Origin: Pseudoalteromonas sp. UG3-2
GTDB taxonomy: Bacteria > Pseudomonadota > Gammaproteobacteria > Enterobacterales > Alteromonadaceae
Assembly: GCF_037120705.1 (NCBI RefSeq)
Contig: NZ_JAWLJU010000001.1
Span: forward strand, 186,001 to 250,000
Direction of reading: 5' to 3'
DNA: 64,000 nucleotides
The position numbers and the translations under genes are program-made. The notes under the pieces are model-generated. The model ran no database searches. It worked only from the letters and a program-made list of their open reading frames with translations, and was not told where the DNA came from. Positions 1 to 8,932 of this stretch are shown in pieces; position 1 is the first letter of the stretch, and the number at the start of each line of letters is the position of its first letter.

Positions 1-1229
1 AAACTAATTTGACCATGATGAGCTTCCACTATCTCACGACACAGCGCCAAGCCTAAACCCGTGCCGCTGGACTTGGTGGAATAAAATGGGATCAGTGCAT
101 TGGCCATCACCGCATCGCTCATCCCTTCGCCGCGGTCCAGCACATGAATGATCACTTGGTTCCCTTGTTGCTTTGTCTTAAGCGCTATATCTTGGGCTGC
201 AGAGCCTGATTCAACGGCATTTTTAATCAAGTTAATCAGCAATTGCTCAATTTGGGTTTCATCAGCCAAAAGTTGCTGCTGCTGTAATTCACAGCGAAAC
301 GACCACTGCTGCTGCAAATCATTGCAAAGCTTATGAAAATTGACGGCCTGTAACTTCGGCGATGGCAGCTTGGCAAACTTGCCATAGCCTTGAACGAATT
401 CACTGAGATGTTTAATACGTTCTTCAATGGTGGCAAAAACTCGGCTTAATTTCGGCTCGGCCAAGCGCTCAGAGAGAATTTGGCCACTGTGCAACATGGA
501 TGAAATAGGACCTAAAGAGTTATTCAGTTCATGACTAATGATACGGATGACTTTTTTCCACACCTGCACTTCTTGGCGGCTCAATTCTCGTGTGAATTGT
601 TTGAAAATATATAAGTGATGGTAGTGATTATTGAGTAGCAATTCACCATTGGCCAAATGCCACATGTGTGACTCGCCGCCCGCTGTTACCATGGAAGACA
701 AGCCGTCAAGTCGTTTACTAGCCGCTTGTTTTAGCTCGCTCGACAGTGCATTAAGCAGTACCGAAAAACGCTCTCCTTCTAGACGATGCGGGTGATTAAA
801 AAACGTTTTTGCACTGCTATTGGCAAATATCACGCGATCATTAGAATCGACTAACACCAGCACTTGAGGTGACGTTTCTAGCACCTTATCTAGCATTAGT
901 TCACGTTGATATAACCACTGTTTTTCTTGCCTTAACTGCGCGGCAGTATCATTAAATAGCTGACAAAGCTGGCCCAGCTCATTGTCAGCTTGATAATGGA
1001 TAGCGGTAGTAAATTCCCCGTCTTTAAAATTTAGTAAGCCAACTTCTAGAGCTTGCCATGCAGCTCTGCGTGAGCGTAACAGCAGCATTTGCATTACCAA
1101 AGCACAGACAAAGACAATCACGGCTGTCACTGCCACCCACATGGGTTCTGGTAATAAAAACCAAGCTGGAATAAAAGCGCTGAACACACTTAGCGCGAGC
1201 ATGGATGCATTTTGTTTAAATGACAACAT
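1..1229 (-). CDS. Sensor histidine kinase, C-terminus cut by window edge
   Basis: The reading frame opens at an ATG at 1229 and is still open at position 1, giving at least 409 residues. The N-terminus has two hydrophobic segments (about residues 9-27 and 30-50), followed by a HAMP/PAS-like linker with a coiled stretch, then a dimerisation box with the phospho-acceptor histidine in ISHELNNSLGP, an N box (LINLIKNAVES), a DRGEGM G1 box and an STKSSGTGLGLAL G2 box. It is therefore an inner-membrane histidine kinase of the NtrB/NtrY style. It begins 8 bases after the stop of the sigma-54 response regulator and is surely its partner. The two belong to the ABC-efflux operon that starts near 7258. 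The ligand is unknown; envelope stress or an antimicrobial peptide is an inference from the efflux context. Confidence 0.9.
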   Translation of the reverse strand, partial: MLSFKQNASMLALSVFSAFIPAWFLLPEPMWVAVTAVIVFVCALVMQMLLLRSRRAAWQALEVGLLNFKDGEFTTAIHYQADNELGQLCQLFNDTAAQLRQEKQWLYQRELMLDKVLETSPQVLVLVDSNDRVIFANSSAKTFFNHPHRLEGERFSVLLNALSSELKQAASKRLDGLSSMVTAGGESHMWHLANGELLLNNHYHHLYIFKQFTRELSRQEVQVWKKVIRIISHELNNSLGPISSMLHSGQILSERLAEPKLSRVFATIEERIKHLSEFVQGYGKFAKLPSPKLQAVNFHKLCNDLQQQWSFRCELQQQQLLADETQIEQLLINLIKNAVESGSAAQDIALKTKQQGNQVIIHVLDRGEGMSDAVMANALIPFYSTKSSGTGLGLALCREIVEAHHGQIS

Positions 1230-1237
1230 GGCTCACC

Positions 1238-2581
1238 TTAATACTCTATGCCAAATTTTTGCAGCCGCCGATACAAGGCTTGACGACTCATATTAAACTG
1301 CCTGGCAACCTTAGCAATAACGCCCATGTGGGTGCGCAGTGCGGCCTCAATTTCCGTCTTGCTGGGCTCTACACTGACTGCAGTATTGGTCTTCACCGAC
1401 AGGCGTTCGCTGGTGTCTATGCCAAAATCGTGACTACTAAGCTCACCATTTGGATTTAGTACCGCGGCCCGTTTACAGGCATTTTCAAGTTCTCTGACAT
1501 TGCCAGGCCAAGTGTACTCTAGCAACATCTTGCGGGCCTCGGCGCTGATGGTATGTTGTGGCAAAAAGTACTGAACTAAAGGCAGGATATCATCGCGACG
1601 CTGCGACAAAGGGGGCACCGCTAATTCAATCACATTTAAGCGATAGTATAGGTCTTCACGAAAGCGCCCTGCCGCAATGTCAGACGCTAAGTCGGCATTG
1701 GTCGCCGAGATCATTCTGACTTTCACCCGTTGTGTTTGCACGGAACCTAAGCGTTCAAATTCGCCACTTTGTAAAACACGCAATAACTTGGTTTGGCCAG
1801 ACAAAGGTAAATTACCAATTTCATCTAAAAACAAGGTGCCATTATCTGCGGCTTCAAAGCGACCAATGCGCTGTTTGTTAGCTCCTGTGTAAGCCCCACT
1901 TTCGGCACCAAACAACTCGGCTTCTAACAGCTCACTAGGCAATGCGCCGGCATTAACCTTAACAAAAGCCTGCTCAGCAAGCGCAGAGTTGGCTTGCACG
2001 ATTTCTGCGATTTTTTCCTTACCGCTGCCGTTCGGCCCGGTGATCAACACCGACACATCCGACTTGGCCACTTGCAGTGCCATATCAATGAGTCGCTGCA
2101 TCGCAGCACTTTCATAGACCACGCCACATAACTGAGCTCCTTGGCTAAATGCCTTACGTTCTTGTTCTTTTTGCTGCAAAGTGGCAAGCCGTTGCTGTGC
2201 TTTCCCAAGCGCCACTAAGTTAGTCACACTGGTGATGAGCTTGGTATCATCCCATGGTTTTGCCAAATAATCGGCCGCCCCGGCTTTGACTAACTCAACC
2301 GCGGTTTCCAGCTCCGTCCACGCAGTGAGCAAGATGATCGGTAAATCGCCATTAATGGCTTTGAGTTGATGAAATAAACCAATGCCTTCTTCCCCCGACG
2401 TAGTATCAGCAGAAAAGTTCATGTCTTGGATCACCAAAGCAATGTCTTGATAAGACACTACTTTGATGGCCTCAAGGGGCGAGGCCGCCGTCACCACCTG
2501 AAAATCATGTAACTCCAACAGCAGTGATAATGAATCGAGCACCGCAGGGTTATCATCAACCAGTAAAATTTTATCCATCAT
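1238..2581 (-). CDS. Sigma-54-dependent NtrC-family response regulator
   Basis: This 447-residue protein has a receiver domain (residues 3-120, acidic pair D9/D10, phospho-acceptor D53 in VIQDMNF, lysine in YLAKPW), a sigma-54 AAA+ domain (about 148-370; Walker A GPNGSGKEK, Walker B TLFLDEIG, and the sigma-54 contact loop written GAYTGA instead of the usual GAFTGA) and a Fis-type helix-turn-helix at the end (VARQFNMSRQALYRRL). The tyrosine for phenylalanine in the contact loop is a conservative change. It activates sigma-54 promoters from upstream sites; the two operators at 7367-7400 in front of its own operon are the obvious targets. A stem-loop lies in the 61-base gap between this gene and the permease before it. 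Confidence 0.95.
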   Translation of the reverse strand: MMDKILLVDDNPAVLDSLSLLLELHDFQVVTAASPLEAIKVVSYQDIALVIQDMNFSADTTSGEEGIGLFHQLKAINGDLPIILLTAWTELETAVELVKAGAADYLAKPWDDTKLITSVTNLVALGKAQQRLATLQQKEQERKAFSQGAQLCGVVYESAAMQRLIDMALQVAKSDVSVLITGPNGSGKEKIAEIVQANSALAEQAFVKVNAGALPSELLEAELFGAESGAYTGANKQRIGRFEAADNGTLFLDEIGNLPLSGQTKLLRVLQSGEFERLGSVQTQRVKVRMISATNADLASDIAAGRFREDLYYRLNVIELAVPPLSQRRDDILPLVQYFLPQHTISAEARKMLLEYTWPGNVRELENACKRAAVLNPNGELSSHDFGIDTSERLSVKTNTAVSVEPSKTEIEAALRTHMGVIAKVARQFNMSRQALYRRLQKFGIEY

Positions 2582-2598
2582 TATTTATTTTTATATCC

Positions 2599-2633
2599 AT
2601 TGCTGTGCAATAGTAGGATTCTAGCACAGCAAT
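2599..2633 (-). promoter_or_regulatory. Intercistronic stem-loop in the efflux operon
   Basis: ATTGCTGTGC and GCACAGCAAT form a perfect 10-base-pair stem around a 15-base loop between the second permease and the regulator gene. No run of T follows on the minus strand, so it is not a standard terminator. It could stabilise the upstream mRNA or reduce the level of the regulator and kinase relative to the pump. That role is an inference. Confidence 0.5.
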
Positions 2634-2642
2634 ATACACCAA

Positions 2643-3848
2643 TTAGACACTTCGGGTCGCAATACTGGGCGAAATATCCGCCGCTTTTCTTGCCGGGAAG
2701 TACGCCGCCAACAAGGTCAACAATATCAACCCCACCGCGGTGACCAAGACATAGCCAACCTCTAACGCCGGAACGGAATATAAGCGCATCAATTGCTGCC
2801 CTAAATAAAAAGTCGCCACACTACCAATCACTAGACCCACCAAGCACACCATGGTGTTTTCAACAATAAAATACCGCACAATAGCTGACTTTCTGGCCCC
2901 AAGCGCACGGCGAGTGCCAATTTGCTTGGTCCTTTTGCTAATATTAAATTGCGTCAAGCCAAAGATCCCAAGCGCCGTCACCACCACCAATGCGGTGATA
3001 AGCACAATTAACATTCTAAGCATCAGCAGGTCCTTAGCATTGTAGCGGGCTTTTTTCTCATCCAGCCCTTTTGTATCGGTTACCACGCGATTGGGATTTT
3101 CGCGTAATAATGCGGCCTCTACTTGCTTCATCACCTCTGCGCGCAGATGTGGCTCTGTTCTCACTAAAAATTGCTGTAGCTTCTCTGACTTAACCATGGG
3201 GAAGATAATAAAACGATCGGCATTACTGCTGCGCGGCCAAGAGTTGGTCATACGTTCAACAATCCCCACCACTTTTAGCGCCCCACCGCCATGGTAAATG
3301 GTCTCACCAAGCCCTTTATCAACACCAAACATTTCATCGGTAAAGGCTTTACTGGCTATCACCACATCGGGTTGCTTAGCGTATTCATCGGTGATCAACA
3401 CGTCATTGGCAGTAAAATCGCGACCTGCAATAAGCTTAACACCTAGAGTATTAAGTGCCTGTTGATTACTACGCATATAGCCTGAGTTTACTGTTTTATT
3501 GTCTTCCTCTGGGGTTAAATTAAACCCTGAATTCCAACCGCCGCCAGACAAGGGAACGGAACTGACAACAACGGCATCAATAACGCCAGGTATACTTTTT
3601 AAAGTCTGTTCATCAGCGATTACCTGCTGGTTGGCATCATTACCTTGTGCAAACGATAAGGTGTTAAGCTTAAAAATGGCCTCTTCTGGATAACCGGTCG
3701 GCTTATTTAAATAGCTTACCCGCTCACTGACTATCGACAGCGAATTGCTGACAATCGCCAGGGTCAAGGCCAGTTGCAAAATCGCCAATATGGCACCTAC
3801 TTTAGCGCGCAACAAAGCATTAAAAATCGGTTTTAGTTCCAACATCAT
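2643..3848 (-). CDS. ABC transporter permease, MacB/FtsX type (second)
   Basis: A 401-residue membrane protein with the MacB arrangement: one N-terminal membrane helix (about 14-36), a large periplasmic domain (about 40-270), then three helices at the C-terminus (about 277-300, 325-350, 362-385). The sequence after the first C-terminal helix (KRTKQIGTRRALGARKSAI) is the typical FtsX-family cytoplasmic loop that couples to the ATPase. It starts 7 bases after the stop of the sister permease, so the two are probably made together and form a heterodimer. Such transporters use ATP hydrolysis in the cytoplasm to move the periplasmic domain (mechanotransmission) with an HlyD-type adaptor. The substrate cannot be read from the sequence. 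Confidence 0.9.
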   Translation of the reverse strand: MMLELKPIFNALLRAKVGAILAILQLALTLAIVSNSLSIVSERVSYLNKPTGYPEEAIFKLNTLSFAQGNDANQQVIADEQTLKSIPGVIDAVVVSSVPLSGGGWNSGFNLTPEEDNKTVNSGYMRSNQQALNTLGVKLIAGRDFTANDVLITDEYAKQPDVVIASKAFTDEMFGVDKGLGETIYHGGGALKVVGIVERMTNSWPRSSNADRFIIFPMVKSEKLQQFLVRTEPHLRAEVMKQVEAALLRENPNRVVTDTKGLDEKKARYNAKDLLMLRMLIVLITALVVVTALGIFGLTQFNISKRTKQIGTRRALGARKSAIVRYFIVENTMVCLVGLVIGSVATFYLGQQLMRLYSVPALEVGYVLVTAVGLILLTLLAAYFPARKAADISPSIATRSV

Positions 3849-3855
3849 TCACTCC

Positions 3856-5169
3856 TTATTGCACTTTTAAATAACTGGCAGGGGATGTTCTGCACACCAC
3901 ATAAGCCGGGTATAGGCCCGCTATGATGCAGGTTGTAATGGCAATCATGGGCGCTGCTAACAGCATACTCAGATCCATTGTGGCAATGCTTTGGTACAGG
4001 TGATTGGTAGCACGGATCCCCCAAAGCCCCAATTGTGCCAGCGCTATACCAACCACACCGCCAATTAAACCAAGTACGGCCACTTCGACAAGGTGCTGAT
4101 AAAATACTTGCACTTTACTGGCGCCAAGGGCACGGCGTACCCCAACATCTGGCGCTCTTTTCAAGAATTTTGCTAGCAATAAGCCGAGAATATTGGCTAA
4201 ACACACGGCCAAAAACATAAAGCTCAACCCTATCATCACCTTGTTGTCTTCACTGACCACGGCATTGTAGCTTAACCACTCATTGACGTTACGCAGGACC
4301 GCTTTCGGGGCATCGCTGTTAAAGCGCCCCAATGCTTGTTGCATTTCAATGTAGTTATTTAACTGGGTTTGTACTGCTTGTTTTTCGTTGTCACTGTTCA
4401 GCTCTACCCAAAATTGCGTCCACAGCAGTTCAGAATTCATCTTATCCTTGTAATTTTGAATATCTTCACGTTTCCAGCCATTGGTGTTGCCCCAAGTATC
4501 AATTTCATAAGCGCCGGCATGACTAAATGGAATAAAAATCCGCTCAGCATAGTCAAAAGCACCATTATTGAGGTCGTACATTTTTACTGTGGGCTGCCAC
4601 TCTTTTGTCACTCCCACCACTTGATAACGCTGCTGAGCTAGGTAAATGTTCTCACCAACAACGTCGGTACGCGCAAACAGCTTTTGGGCAATGGTTTCAT
4701 CTATCACCACCACTGGGGCGATGTTTTCAGCTTGCTCTTGACTCCAAGCATCACCGTGTAAAAACTGCAAAGCAAACATATTAAAAAACTCTCTGGTGGT
4801 GAGTCGCGTTTCTTGCAATAAAGGCGTCACTTTAGGGTCATTGATATGAACAGCAAAGCCCGACTTGAACATAGCGACTTTGTTCTCAACCTCTAAATTT
4901 TGATACAGGTTGCTGGCATCCTGAAAGGTCAGCTGGTAGGGAATATCATCGGAGGTGTGATAAGTATTGCCCTCATCCATGGTCTGTAATTGTACTGCAT
5001 GTAATTGACTGCTCTTACTGGGAATGGGATCCGCAGACATCATATGATAAACCGATAAGCTCACCATAGTGACGCCAATGCCAATGGCAATCGCCAGCGT
5101 CATTAGCGCGGTCGCCAAAGGCGTTGCTTTGAGACTGCGCCAAGCTAAATCGAGATAATGGCGAAACAT
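3856..5169 (-). CDS. ABC transporter permease, MacB/FtsX type (first)
   Basis: A 437-residue FtsX/MacB permease with one N-terminal helix (about 19-43), a periplasmic domain to about residue 310, and three C-terminal helices. The coupling loop reads KRAPDVGVRRALGASK. It differs clearly from its neighbour in sequence, so the pair most likely works as a heterodimer and is not a recent duplication. It starts 3 bases after the ATPase stop codon (5173), consistent with a tightly packed operon. Confidence 0.9.
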   Translation of the reverse strand: MFRHYLDLAWRSLKATPLATALMTLAIAIGIGVTMVSLSVYHMMSADPIPSKSSQLHAVQLQTMDEGNTYHTSDDIPYQLTFQDASNLYQNLEVENKVAMFKSGFAVHINDPKVTPLLQETRLTTREFFNMFALQFLHGDAWSQEQAENIAPVVVIDETIAQKLFARTDVVGENIYLAQQRYQVVGVTKEWQPTVKMYDLNNGAFDYAERIFIPFSHAGAYEIDTWGNTNGWKREDIQNYKDKMNSELLWTQFWVELNSDNEKQAVQTQLNNYIEMQQALGRFNSDAPKAVLRNVNEWLSYNAVVSEDNKVMIGLSFMFLAVCLANILGLLLAKFLKRAPDVGVRRALGASKVQVFYQHLVEVAVLGLIGGVVGIALAQLGLWGIRATNHLYQSIATMDLSMLLAAPMIAITTCIIAGLYPAYVVCRTSPASYLKVQ

Positions 5170-5172
5170 GAT

Positions 5173-5889
5173 TTAGGCTCCTATTGGTGCTGTTTTATCG
5201 CTGTTAGGACTCCCTTGGTACAAGGTAAAGTCCGCTACTTGGCCATCCACAATCTGAATATTTCGTGGTGTTCGACGAGCAAGCTCGGGGTCGTGCGTCA
5301 CCATCACAATGGTGGCGCCATCGCGATTAATTTGTTCAAGCAATTCCATCACTTGCCGTACCATGAGGCTGTCGAGATTACCGGTGGGCTCATCCGCAAG
5401 TAAAAAGCGCGGTTCGCCAGCCAATGCTCGAGCAATGGCCACACGCTGTTGTTGGCCTCCTGAAAGTTGCTGCGGCAGGTGTTTAGCACGGCCGGCCAAT
5501 CCCACTTGTTCAAGACAGCGTTCAATGCGGCGCTTACGCTCCGCAGCCTTAATACCACGATATCGCAATGGCACTTCTACGTTCTCGTATAAGTTTAAAT
5601 CAGGAATAAGGTTAAAACCTTGAAAGATAAAGCCAATTTTTTGATTTCTTAGGTCTGCACGTTGATTGTCATTGAGTTTACCAACATCAATGCCATCAAG
5701 CATGTAACGGCCACTGCTGTAGTTTTCCAACATGCCGGCAATGTTCAGAAACGTGGTTTTGCCAGAGCCAGATGGCCCAGTTACGGCAATAAACTCGCCT
5801 TCATTTACCTGTAAATTAAAGCCTTTTAAAGCATGGGTTTGCACCATTTCTGTTTGATAAACTTTGCCCACATTATTCATTTCTAACAT
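5173..5889 (-). CDS. ABC transporter ATP-binding protein, MacB/LolD type
   Basis: A 238-residue cytoplasmic ATPase with all nucleotide-binding motifs: Walker A GPSGSGKTT (about 39-47), Q-loop region IFQGFNL, signature LSGGQQQRVAIARAL (about 142-156), Walker B FLLADEPTGNLD and a switch histidine in VMVTHDPE. It drives the two permeases encoded directly downstream. Its length is that of stand-alone LolD/MacB-type subunits, so the classic MacB fusion of ATPase and permease is split here. Confidence 0.95.
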   Translation of the reverse strand: MLEMNNVGKVYQTEMVQTHALKGFNLQVNEGEFIAVTGPSGSGKTTFLNIAGMLENYSSGRYMLDGIDVGKLNDNQRADLRNQKIGFIFQGFNLIPDLNLYENVEVPLRYRGIKAAERKRRIERCLEQVGLAGRAKHLPQQLSGGQQQRVAIARALAGEPRFLLADEPTGNLDSLMVRQVMELLEQINRDGATIVMVTHDPELARRTPRNIQIVDGQVADFTLYQGSPNSDKTAPIGA

Positions 5890-5906
5890 ATTGTTCTCAC
5901 TTATTT

Positions 5907-7163
5907 TTATCTTAATAAAATACGAGGAGCACGCTCAAAGTCATCGTAGTTACTGATAATAATTTGATCGCCAGGCTGTAGCCCCGCAATGATTTCTACT
6001 TCACTGATACTGCTGGCTCCAGTGGTGATTTCTACCCGTTTTGCTACTTCACCCTCGAGCTTATAAGCAACGTGCCCACCAGCATTCATAAAGGCCCCTC
6101 GCCTGACTTTCAGGGTGTTGTCTTTGTGCTCTAATAAAATTCGTGCCGATAACCGCTGGTTTTGTCGTATCCCTGAAACCTGCTGATCTGAAAACCGAAC
6201 TCGGGTAGTGACTTCGCGATTATTCACTTCCGGTGAAATGGCCGATAAACGTCCAGCAATGGTGTCGTTGCCTATTTTCAGTTCAACCGTCATGCCCAAC
6301 CCTAATTCTTGGGCGTAACTTTCAGGTACCTGTAGCTCTGCCTCATAAGCACTTAAATCCACCAGCTTCATCAAACCTTCGTTAGCCGAAACCGAGGCTT
6401 TATGCTCAACCAATAAATTGCCCACAATCGCCGACACCGGTGCCACCACATTTAAGCTGGCAACCTTGCGTTGTAATTCCGCGACAATAAGCTGTTGCCG
6501 CTCAAGCTGGTTCGCCACTGATTTAAGCTCAAAAGCCAAGGTGTCTTTACCCAGAGCCACTTCTTGCTCGGCATGGGCATAATTCAACTTTGCCCGAGCT
6601 AAATCGTCCTGTGCTTCCTCTAAATCGATTTGACTGATGAGGTTTTTGGCAATGGAAAGCTGTGCTCGGCGGTCTTCTCGCTGTGCTGCTAACAGCTCTA
6701 CTTTTGCCAGGTCTAAAGTACGATTGAGGGTCAGGTTTTGCCTTCTGACATCCAGCTTTTTCCCCTCCAATACCCCTTTTAAGCGCTCGAGTTCCGCTTG
6801 CTCTTGTTGTAAACGATTAGTCAGTGCGGGACTATCAACCGTCGCCAACACTTGGCCTTTAGTGACGCTGTCACCCGCTTTCACTTTAAGGGAAACATAG
6901 CCACTCTCGGGGCTGTATATTTGTGGTGCATTGGCAGCAACAATAATACCGGTTGCGGCGATGTCTCTTGTAAAGCTGCCACTGGCTACCTCTGCAATTT
7001 GTATACGCTCCTTAGCTACCGAATTTGTCGCTCCATGTTCATTTAACCACACATAAGCGAGTAACAATGCCGCACTCACGCTGATAATGAGCCAGACTAA
7101 AATGCGTCGCTTGCCTGTGTGCTGTGCTACTGGAGTATCTTGCGAACTGGTATCTTTTATCAC
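5907..7163 (-). CDS. HlyD/MacA-type periplasmic adaptor (membrane fusion protein)
   Basis: A 418-residue adaptor with an N-terminal membrane anchor (about 19-41), a split biotinyl/lipoyl-like domain (Y-V-S-L-K-V-K-A-G-D-S-V-T-K-G near 90-105, and VAPVSAIVGNLLVEHKA near 240), a long alpha-helical hairpin between them (about 115-230) and beta-barrel/membrane-proximal domains after it. Such proteins link an inner-membrane pump to an outer-membrane channel. The start is GTG, preceded by GGAGGT at 8 bases, which lies inside the end of the upstream 32-codon ORF; the GTG overlaps that ORF's TGA by two bases (GTGA). No outer-membrane channel gene is present here. Confidence 0.93.
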   Translation of the reverse strand: MIKDTSSQDTPVAQHTGKRRILVWLIISVSAALLLAYVWLNEHGATNSVAKERIQIAEVASGSFTRDIAATGIIVAANAPQIYSPESGYVSLKVKAGDSVTKGQVLATVDSPALTNRLQQEQAELERLKGVLEGKKLDVRRQNLTLNRTLDLAKVELLAAQREDRRAQLSIAKNLISQIDLEEAQDDLARAKLNYAHAEQEVALGKDTLAFELKSVANQLERQQLIVAELQRKVASLNVVAPVSAIVGNLLVEHKASVSANEGLMKLVDLSAYEAELQVPESYAQELGLGMTVELKIGNDTIAGRLSAISPEVNNREVTTRVRFSDQQVSGIRQNQRLSARILLEHKDNTLKVRRGAFMNAGGHVAYKLEGEVAKRVEITTGASSISEVEIIAGLQPGDQIIISNYDDFERAPRILLR

Positions 7164-7258
7164 AGTGTTTTACCTCCGCTGTAAAAGGCAAACAGCTCAA
7201 ATACCGCGGCCACCATAAGGACCACACTTGGGGAAAGGAAAAAAATCAGTGTCAGCAT
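7160..7258 (-). CDS. Small membrane peptide (32 residues), leader gene of the efflux operon
   Basis: ATG at 7258 opens a 32-codon frame ending in a TGA that overlaps the GTG start of the adaptor. It has its own Shine-Dalgarno (AGGA, 7 bases before ATG) and lies about 28 bases behind a sigma-54-like promoter. The product is one hydrophobic helix (about residues 2-26, rich in L, V, F, A, with one Glu) and a short polar tail ending SGGKTL. It is not among recognised families that I know. It may be a small pump subunit, like AcrZ or KdpF in concept, or a leader that only couples translation. Too short for standard gene callers, but start, ribosome site and stop overlap all fit. Confidence 0.7.
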   Translation of the reverse strand: MLTLIFFLSPSVVLMVAAVFELFAFYSGGKTL

Positions 7259-7295
7259 GTTAGTATCCTGCAATTCGTTCATCTGGGATAAACAG

Positions 7296-7313
7296 ATACC
7301 AGCTTGATGCCAA
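7296..7313 (-). promoter_or_regulatory. Probable sigma-54 (-24/-12) promoter of the efflux operon
   Basis: Minus strand reads TTGGCATCAAGCTGGTAT. It matches the -24 element (TTGGCA) fully and the -12 element partly (TGGTA for TTGCA), with the correct 10-base distance between the GG and the downstream G. Transcription would begin near 7286, about 28 bases before the ATG of the small ORF. The operon carries its own sigma-54 activator and the activator-type sites lie upstream at a proper distance. Confidence 0.6.
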
Positions 7314-7366
7314 CTTTTAACTTTATGATTTACTTGGTTTTTTGCAATTTAAGGTAAGAGATAAAG

Positions 7367-7400
7367 TGTCCGCGGACAGTTTTTCTGTCCGCTGCGTACA
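7367..7400. promoter_or_regulatory. Two tandem operators (enhancer sites) for the sigma-54 regulator
   Basis: Site 1, 7367-7378, is the perfect palindrome TGTCCGCGGACA. Site 2, 7386-7400, TGTCCGCTGCGTACA, is a weaker copy. Their centres are about 20 bases apart, two helical turns, and 60-95 bases upstream of the -24/-12 promoter. This is the usual geometry for cooperative binding of an NtrC-type dimer pair. The operon's own regulator is the likely ligand (inference). Confidence 0.65.
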
Positions 7401-7415
7401 GTTTGATAGCAGTCG

Positions 7416-8807
7416 TTAACTTATTGGTATTTCAAGCACCGCTGTGGTGCCTTCACCTAAGCTTGAGCGAATATGCAAATCACCACCGTGTGCTTTAACA
7501 ATATTAGTGGCCACAGTTAACCCTAAGCCAGCATGATTCCCTGCGGCTTTGGTGGTAAAGAAGGGGTCAAAGATACGGTGGATATCATCACTGGCAATCC
7601 CCGCACCACGGTCTCTAATGGTGATCTGTAAGTTATTGTTAGTGACCGCAGTGTGCAGCTCTACGGCTTGACGGTGGCGACCAAAGCTCTCTAGGGCATT
7701 TTGTAGTAAACAAAAAATGGCGTGCTCTAACAGTGCTGGAGCACACGTGAGCTCGACCGGCTGAATCTCATTACGCTTGATAAGCGTAGGGTCCACTCCG
7801 GCAAGCTGTAAGTTCATCAGTACCGCATCCAACACTTGACTGGCAAAATCCACCTGTTGAAATTGCGTTTGGTTGGTCTCAAAAAACACGCTCAACTCTT
7901 TAACAATGGCTTGGATCCGGTCTAGGCCAGTGTGCATTTCCGCCATTACGTCGTCGCTTTCACTGAGCGCCCAGTTTAATTGGTAACTTTGCTCTAACTG
8001 CGCCAACGCAGTAGCGCACTCTGGCGTTAAGCTTGGCTCATTGGCCATTTGTTGCCATGCCTTAGACAACTTAACCAAAGTGCCTTGGACAAATTCTAAA
8101 TTGCCTTTTAAGTAGCCCAACGGATTGTTTATTTCGTGGGCCACTCCTGCCGCCAGTTGACCCACTGAAGCGAGCTTTTCTGACTGGATTAAGGCTTGTT
8201 GCTGTTGTTCTATACGTTGATAGGCGTCGCGCAAGGCTTGGTTGGAAGACTCTAGCTCTTGCGTACGTTGCTGTACCTTTTGTTCCAGACCATCGTTCAG
8301 TGCGCTGAGTTCTTGGCTCAGTGACTGCAGCCGCAAGATATCTTTATACGATCGCAAAGAACTGGTTAAGGTGGTGAACAAGCGCGACTTGGTGAGATCG
8401 GTTTTATGTTTATAATCATTGATGTCATAGCGTAGCATCAGTTCATGCTCTGGAATACTGCCAGGCTGACCCGTTCTCAGCACAATGCGGACTTTGCTGT
8501 TGCCGAGCTGCTCTCTAATGTATTGCACGCACTCAAGGCCCGCCTCTTCGGTTTCCATAATGACGTCGAGCAATATTAGAGCAATGTCCTCGCGTGCCGA
8601 CATCATCTCAATGGCCTCAGCTTTACTGTATGCATGCAAAAGCTGCAATGGCCGCAACTCAAATCGGTAGCCGGCGAGCACCAATTTAGTGACCCCATGA
8701 ATTTCAGGGTCGTCATCGACCACTAACACAACCCATGGCGGCACATTGGATTTTGGCTCGGCCTCTTGAGGCTCGCTTGGGCGCAGAAAAGACAGCGGTT
8801 GATTCAT
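7416..8807 (-). CDS. Receiver-histidine kinase (two-component hybrid with N-terminal REC)
   Basis: A 463-residue soluble protein. Receiver domain at about 27-150 (VVDDDPEIHG acidic cluster, phospho-acceptor in LILLDVIME), a coiled coil at about 160-215 (repeated Glu/Gln/Leu), then a histidine kinase: GVAHEINNPLGYLKGNL with the acceptor histidine, N box LLQNALES, G1 DRGAGIAS, F box IFDPFFTTK and G2 GLGLTVA. No membrane helix or sensor domain is seen, so its input probably comes through phosphorylation or protein contact at the receiver. The gene ends just upstream of the operators of the efflux operon and is read in the same direction, but the sigma-54 promoter sets the operon apart from it. 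Confidence 0.92.
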   Translation of the reverse strand: MNQPLSFLRPSEPQEAEPKSNVPPWVVLVVDDDPEIHGVTKLVLAGYRFELRPLQLLHAYSKAEAIEMMSAREDIALILLDVIMETEEAGLECVQYIREQLGNSKVRIVLRTGQPGSIPEHELMLRYDINDYKHKTDLTKSRLFTTLTSSLRSYKDILRLQSLSQELSALNDGLEQKVQQRTQELESSNQALRDAYQRIEQQQQALIQSEKLASVGQLAAGVAHEINNPLGYLKGNLEFVQGTLVKLSKAWQQMANEPSLTPECATALAQLEQSYQLNWALSESDDVMAEMHTGLDRIQAIVKELSVFFETNQTQFQQVDFASQVLDAVLMNLQLAGVDPTLIKRNEIQPVELTCAPALLEHAIFCLLQNALESFGRHRQAVELHTAVTNNNLQITIRDRGAGIASDDIHRIFDPFFTTKAAGNHAGLGLTVATNIVKAHGGDLHIRSSLGEGTTAVLEIPIS

Positions 8808-8932
8808 AGCAATGAGGCTCCTATCAATACTGCTCTAAGCATGGTACATAAGCATGGATTTACCAAACTTAGTAAGGCAATTATTGTAGGTTTTGCACGC
8901 TAACCTAAGACTTTTTCATGCGCCAAAAGAAA

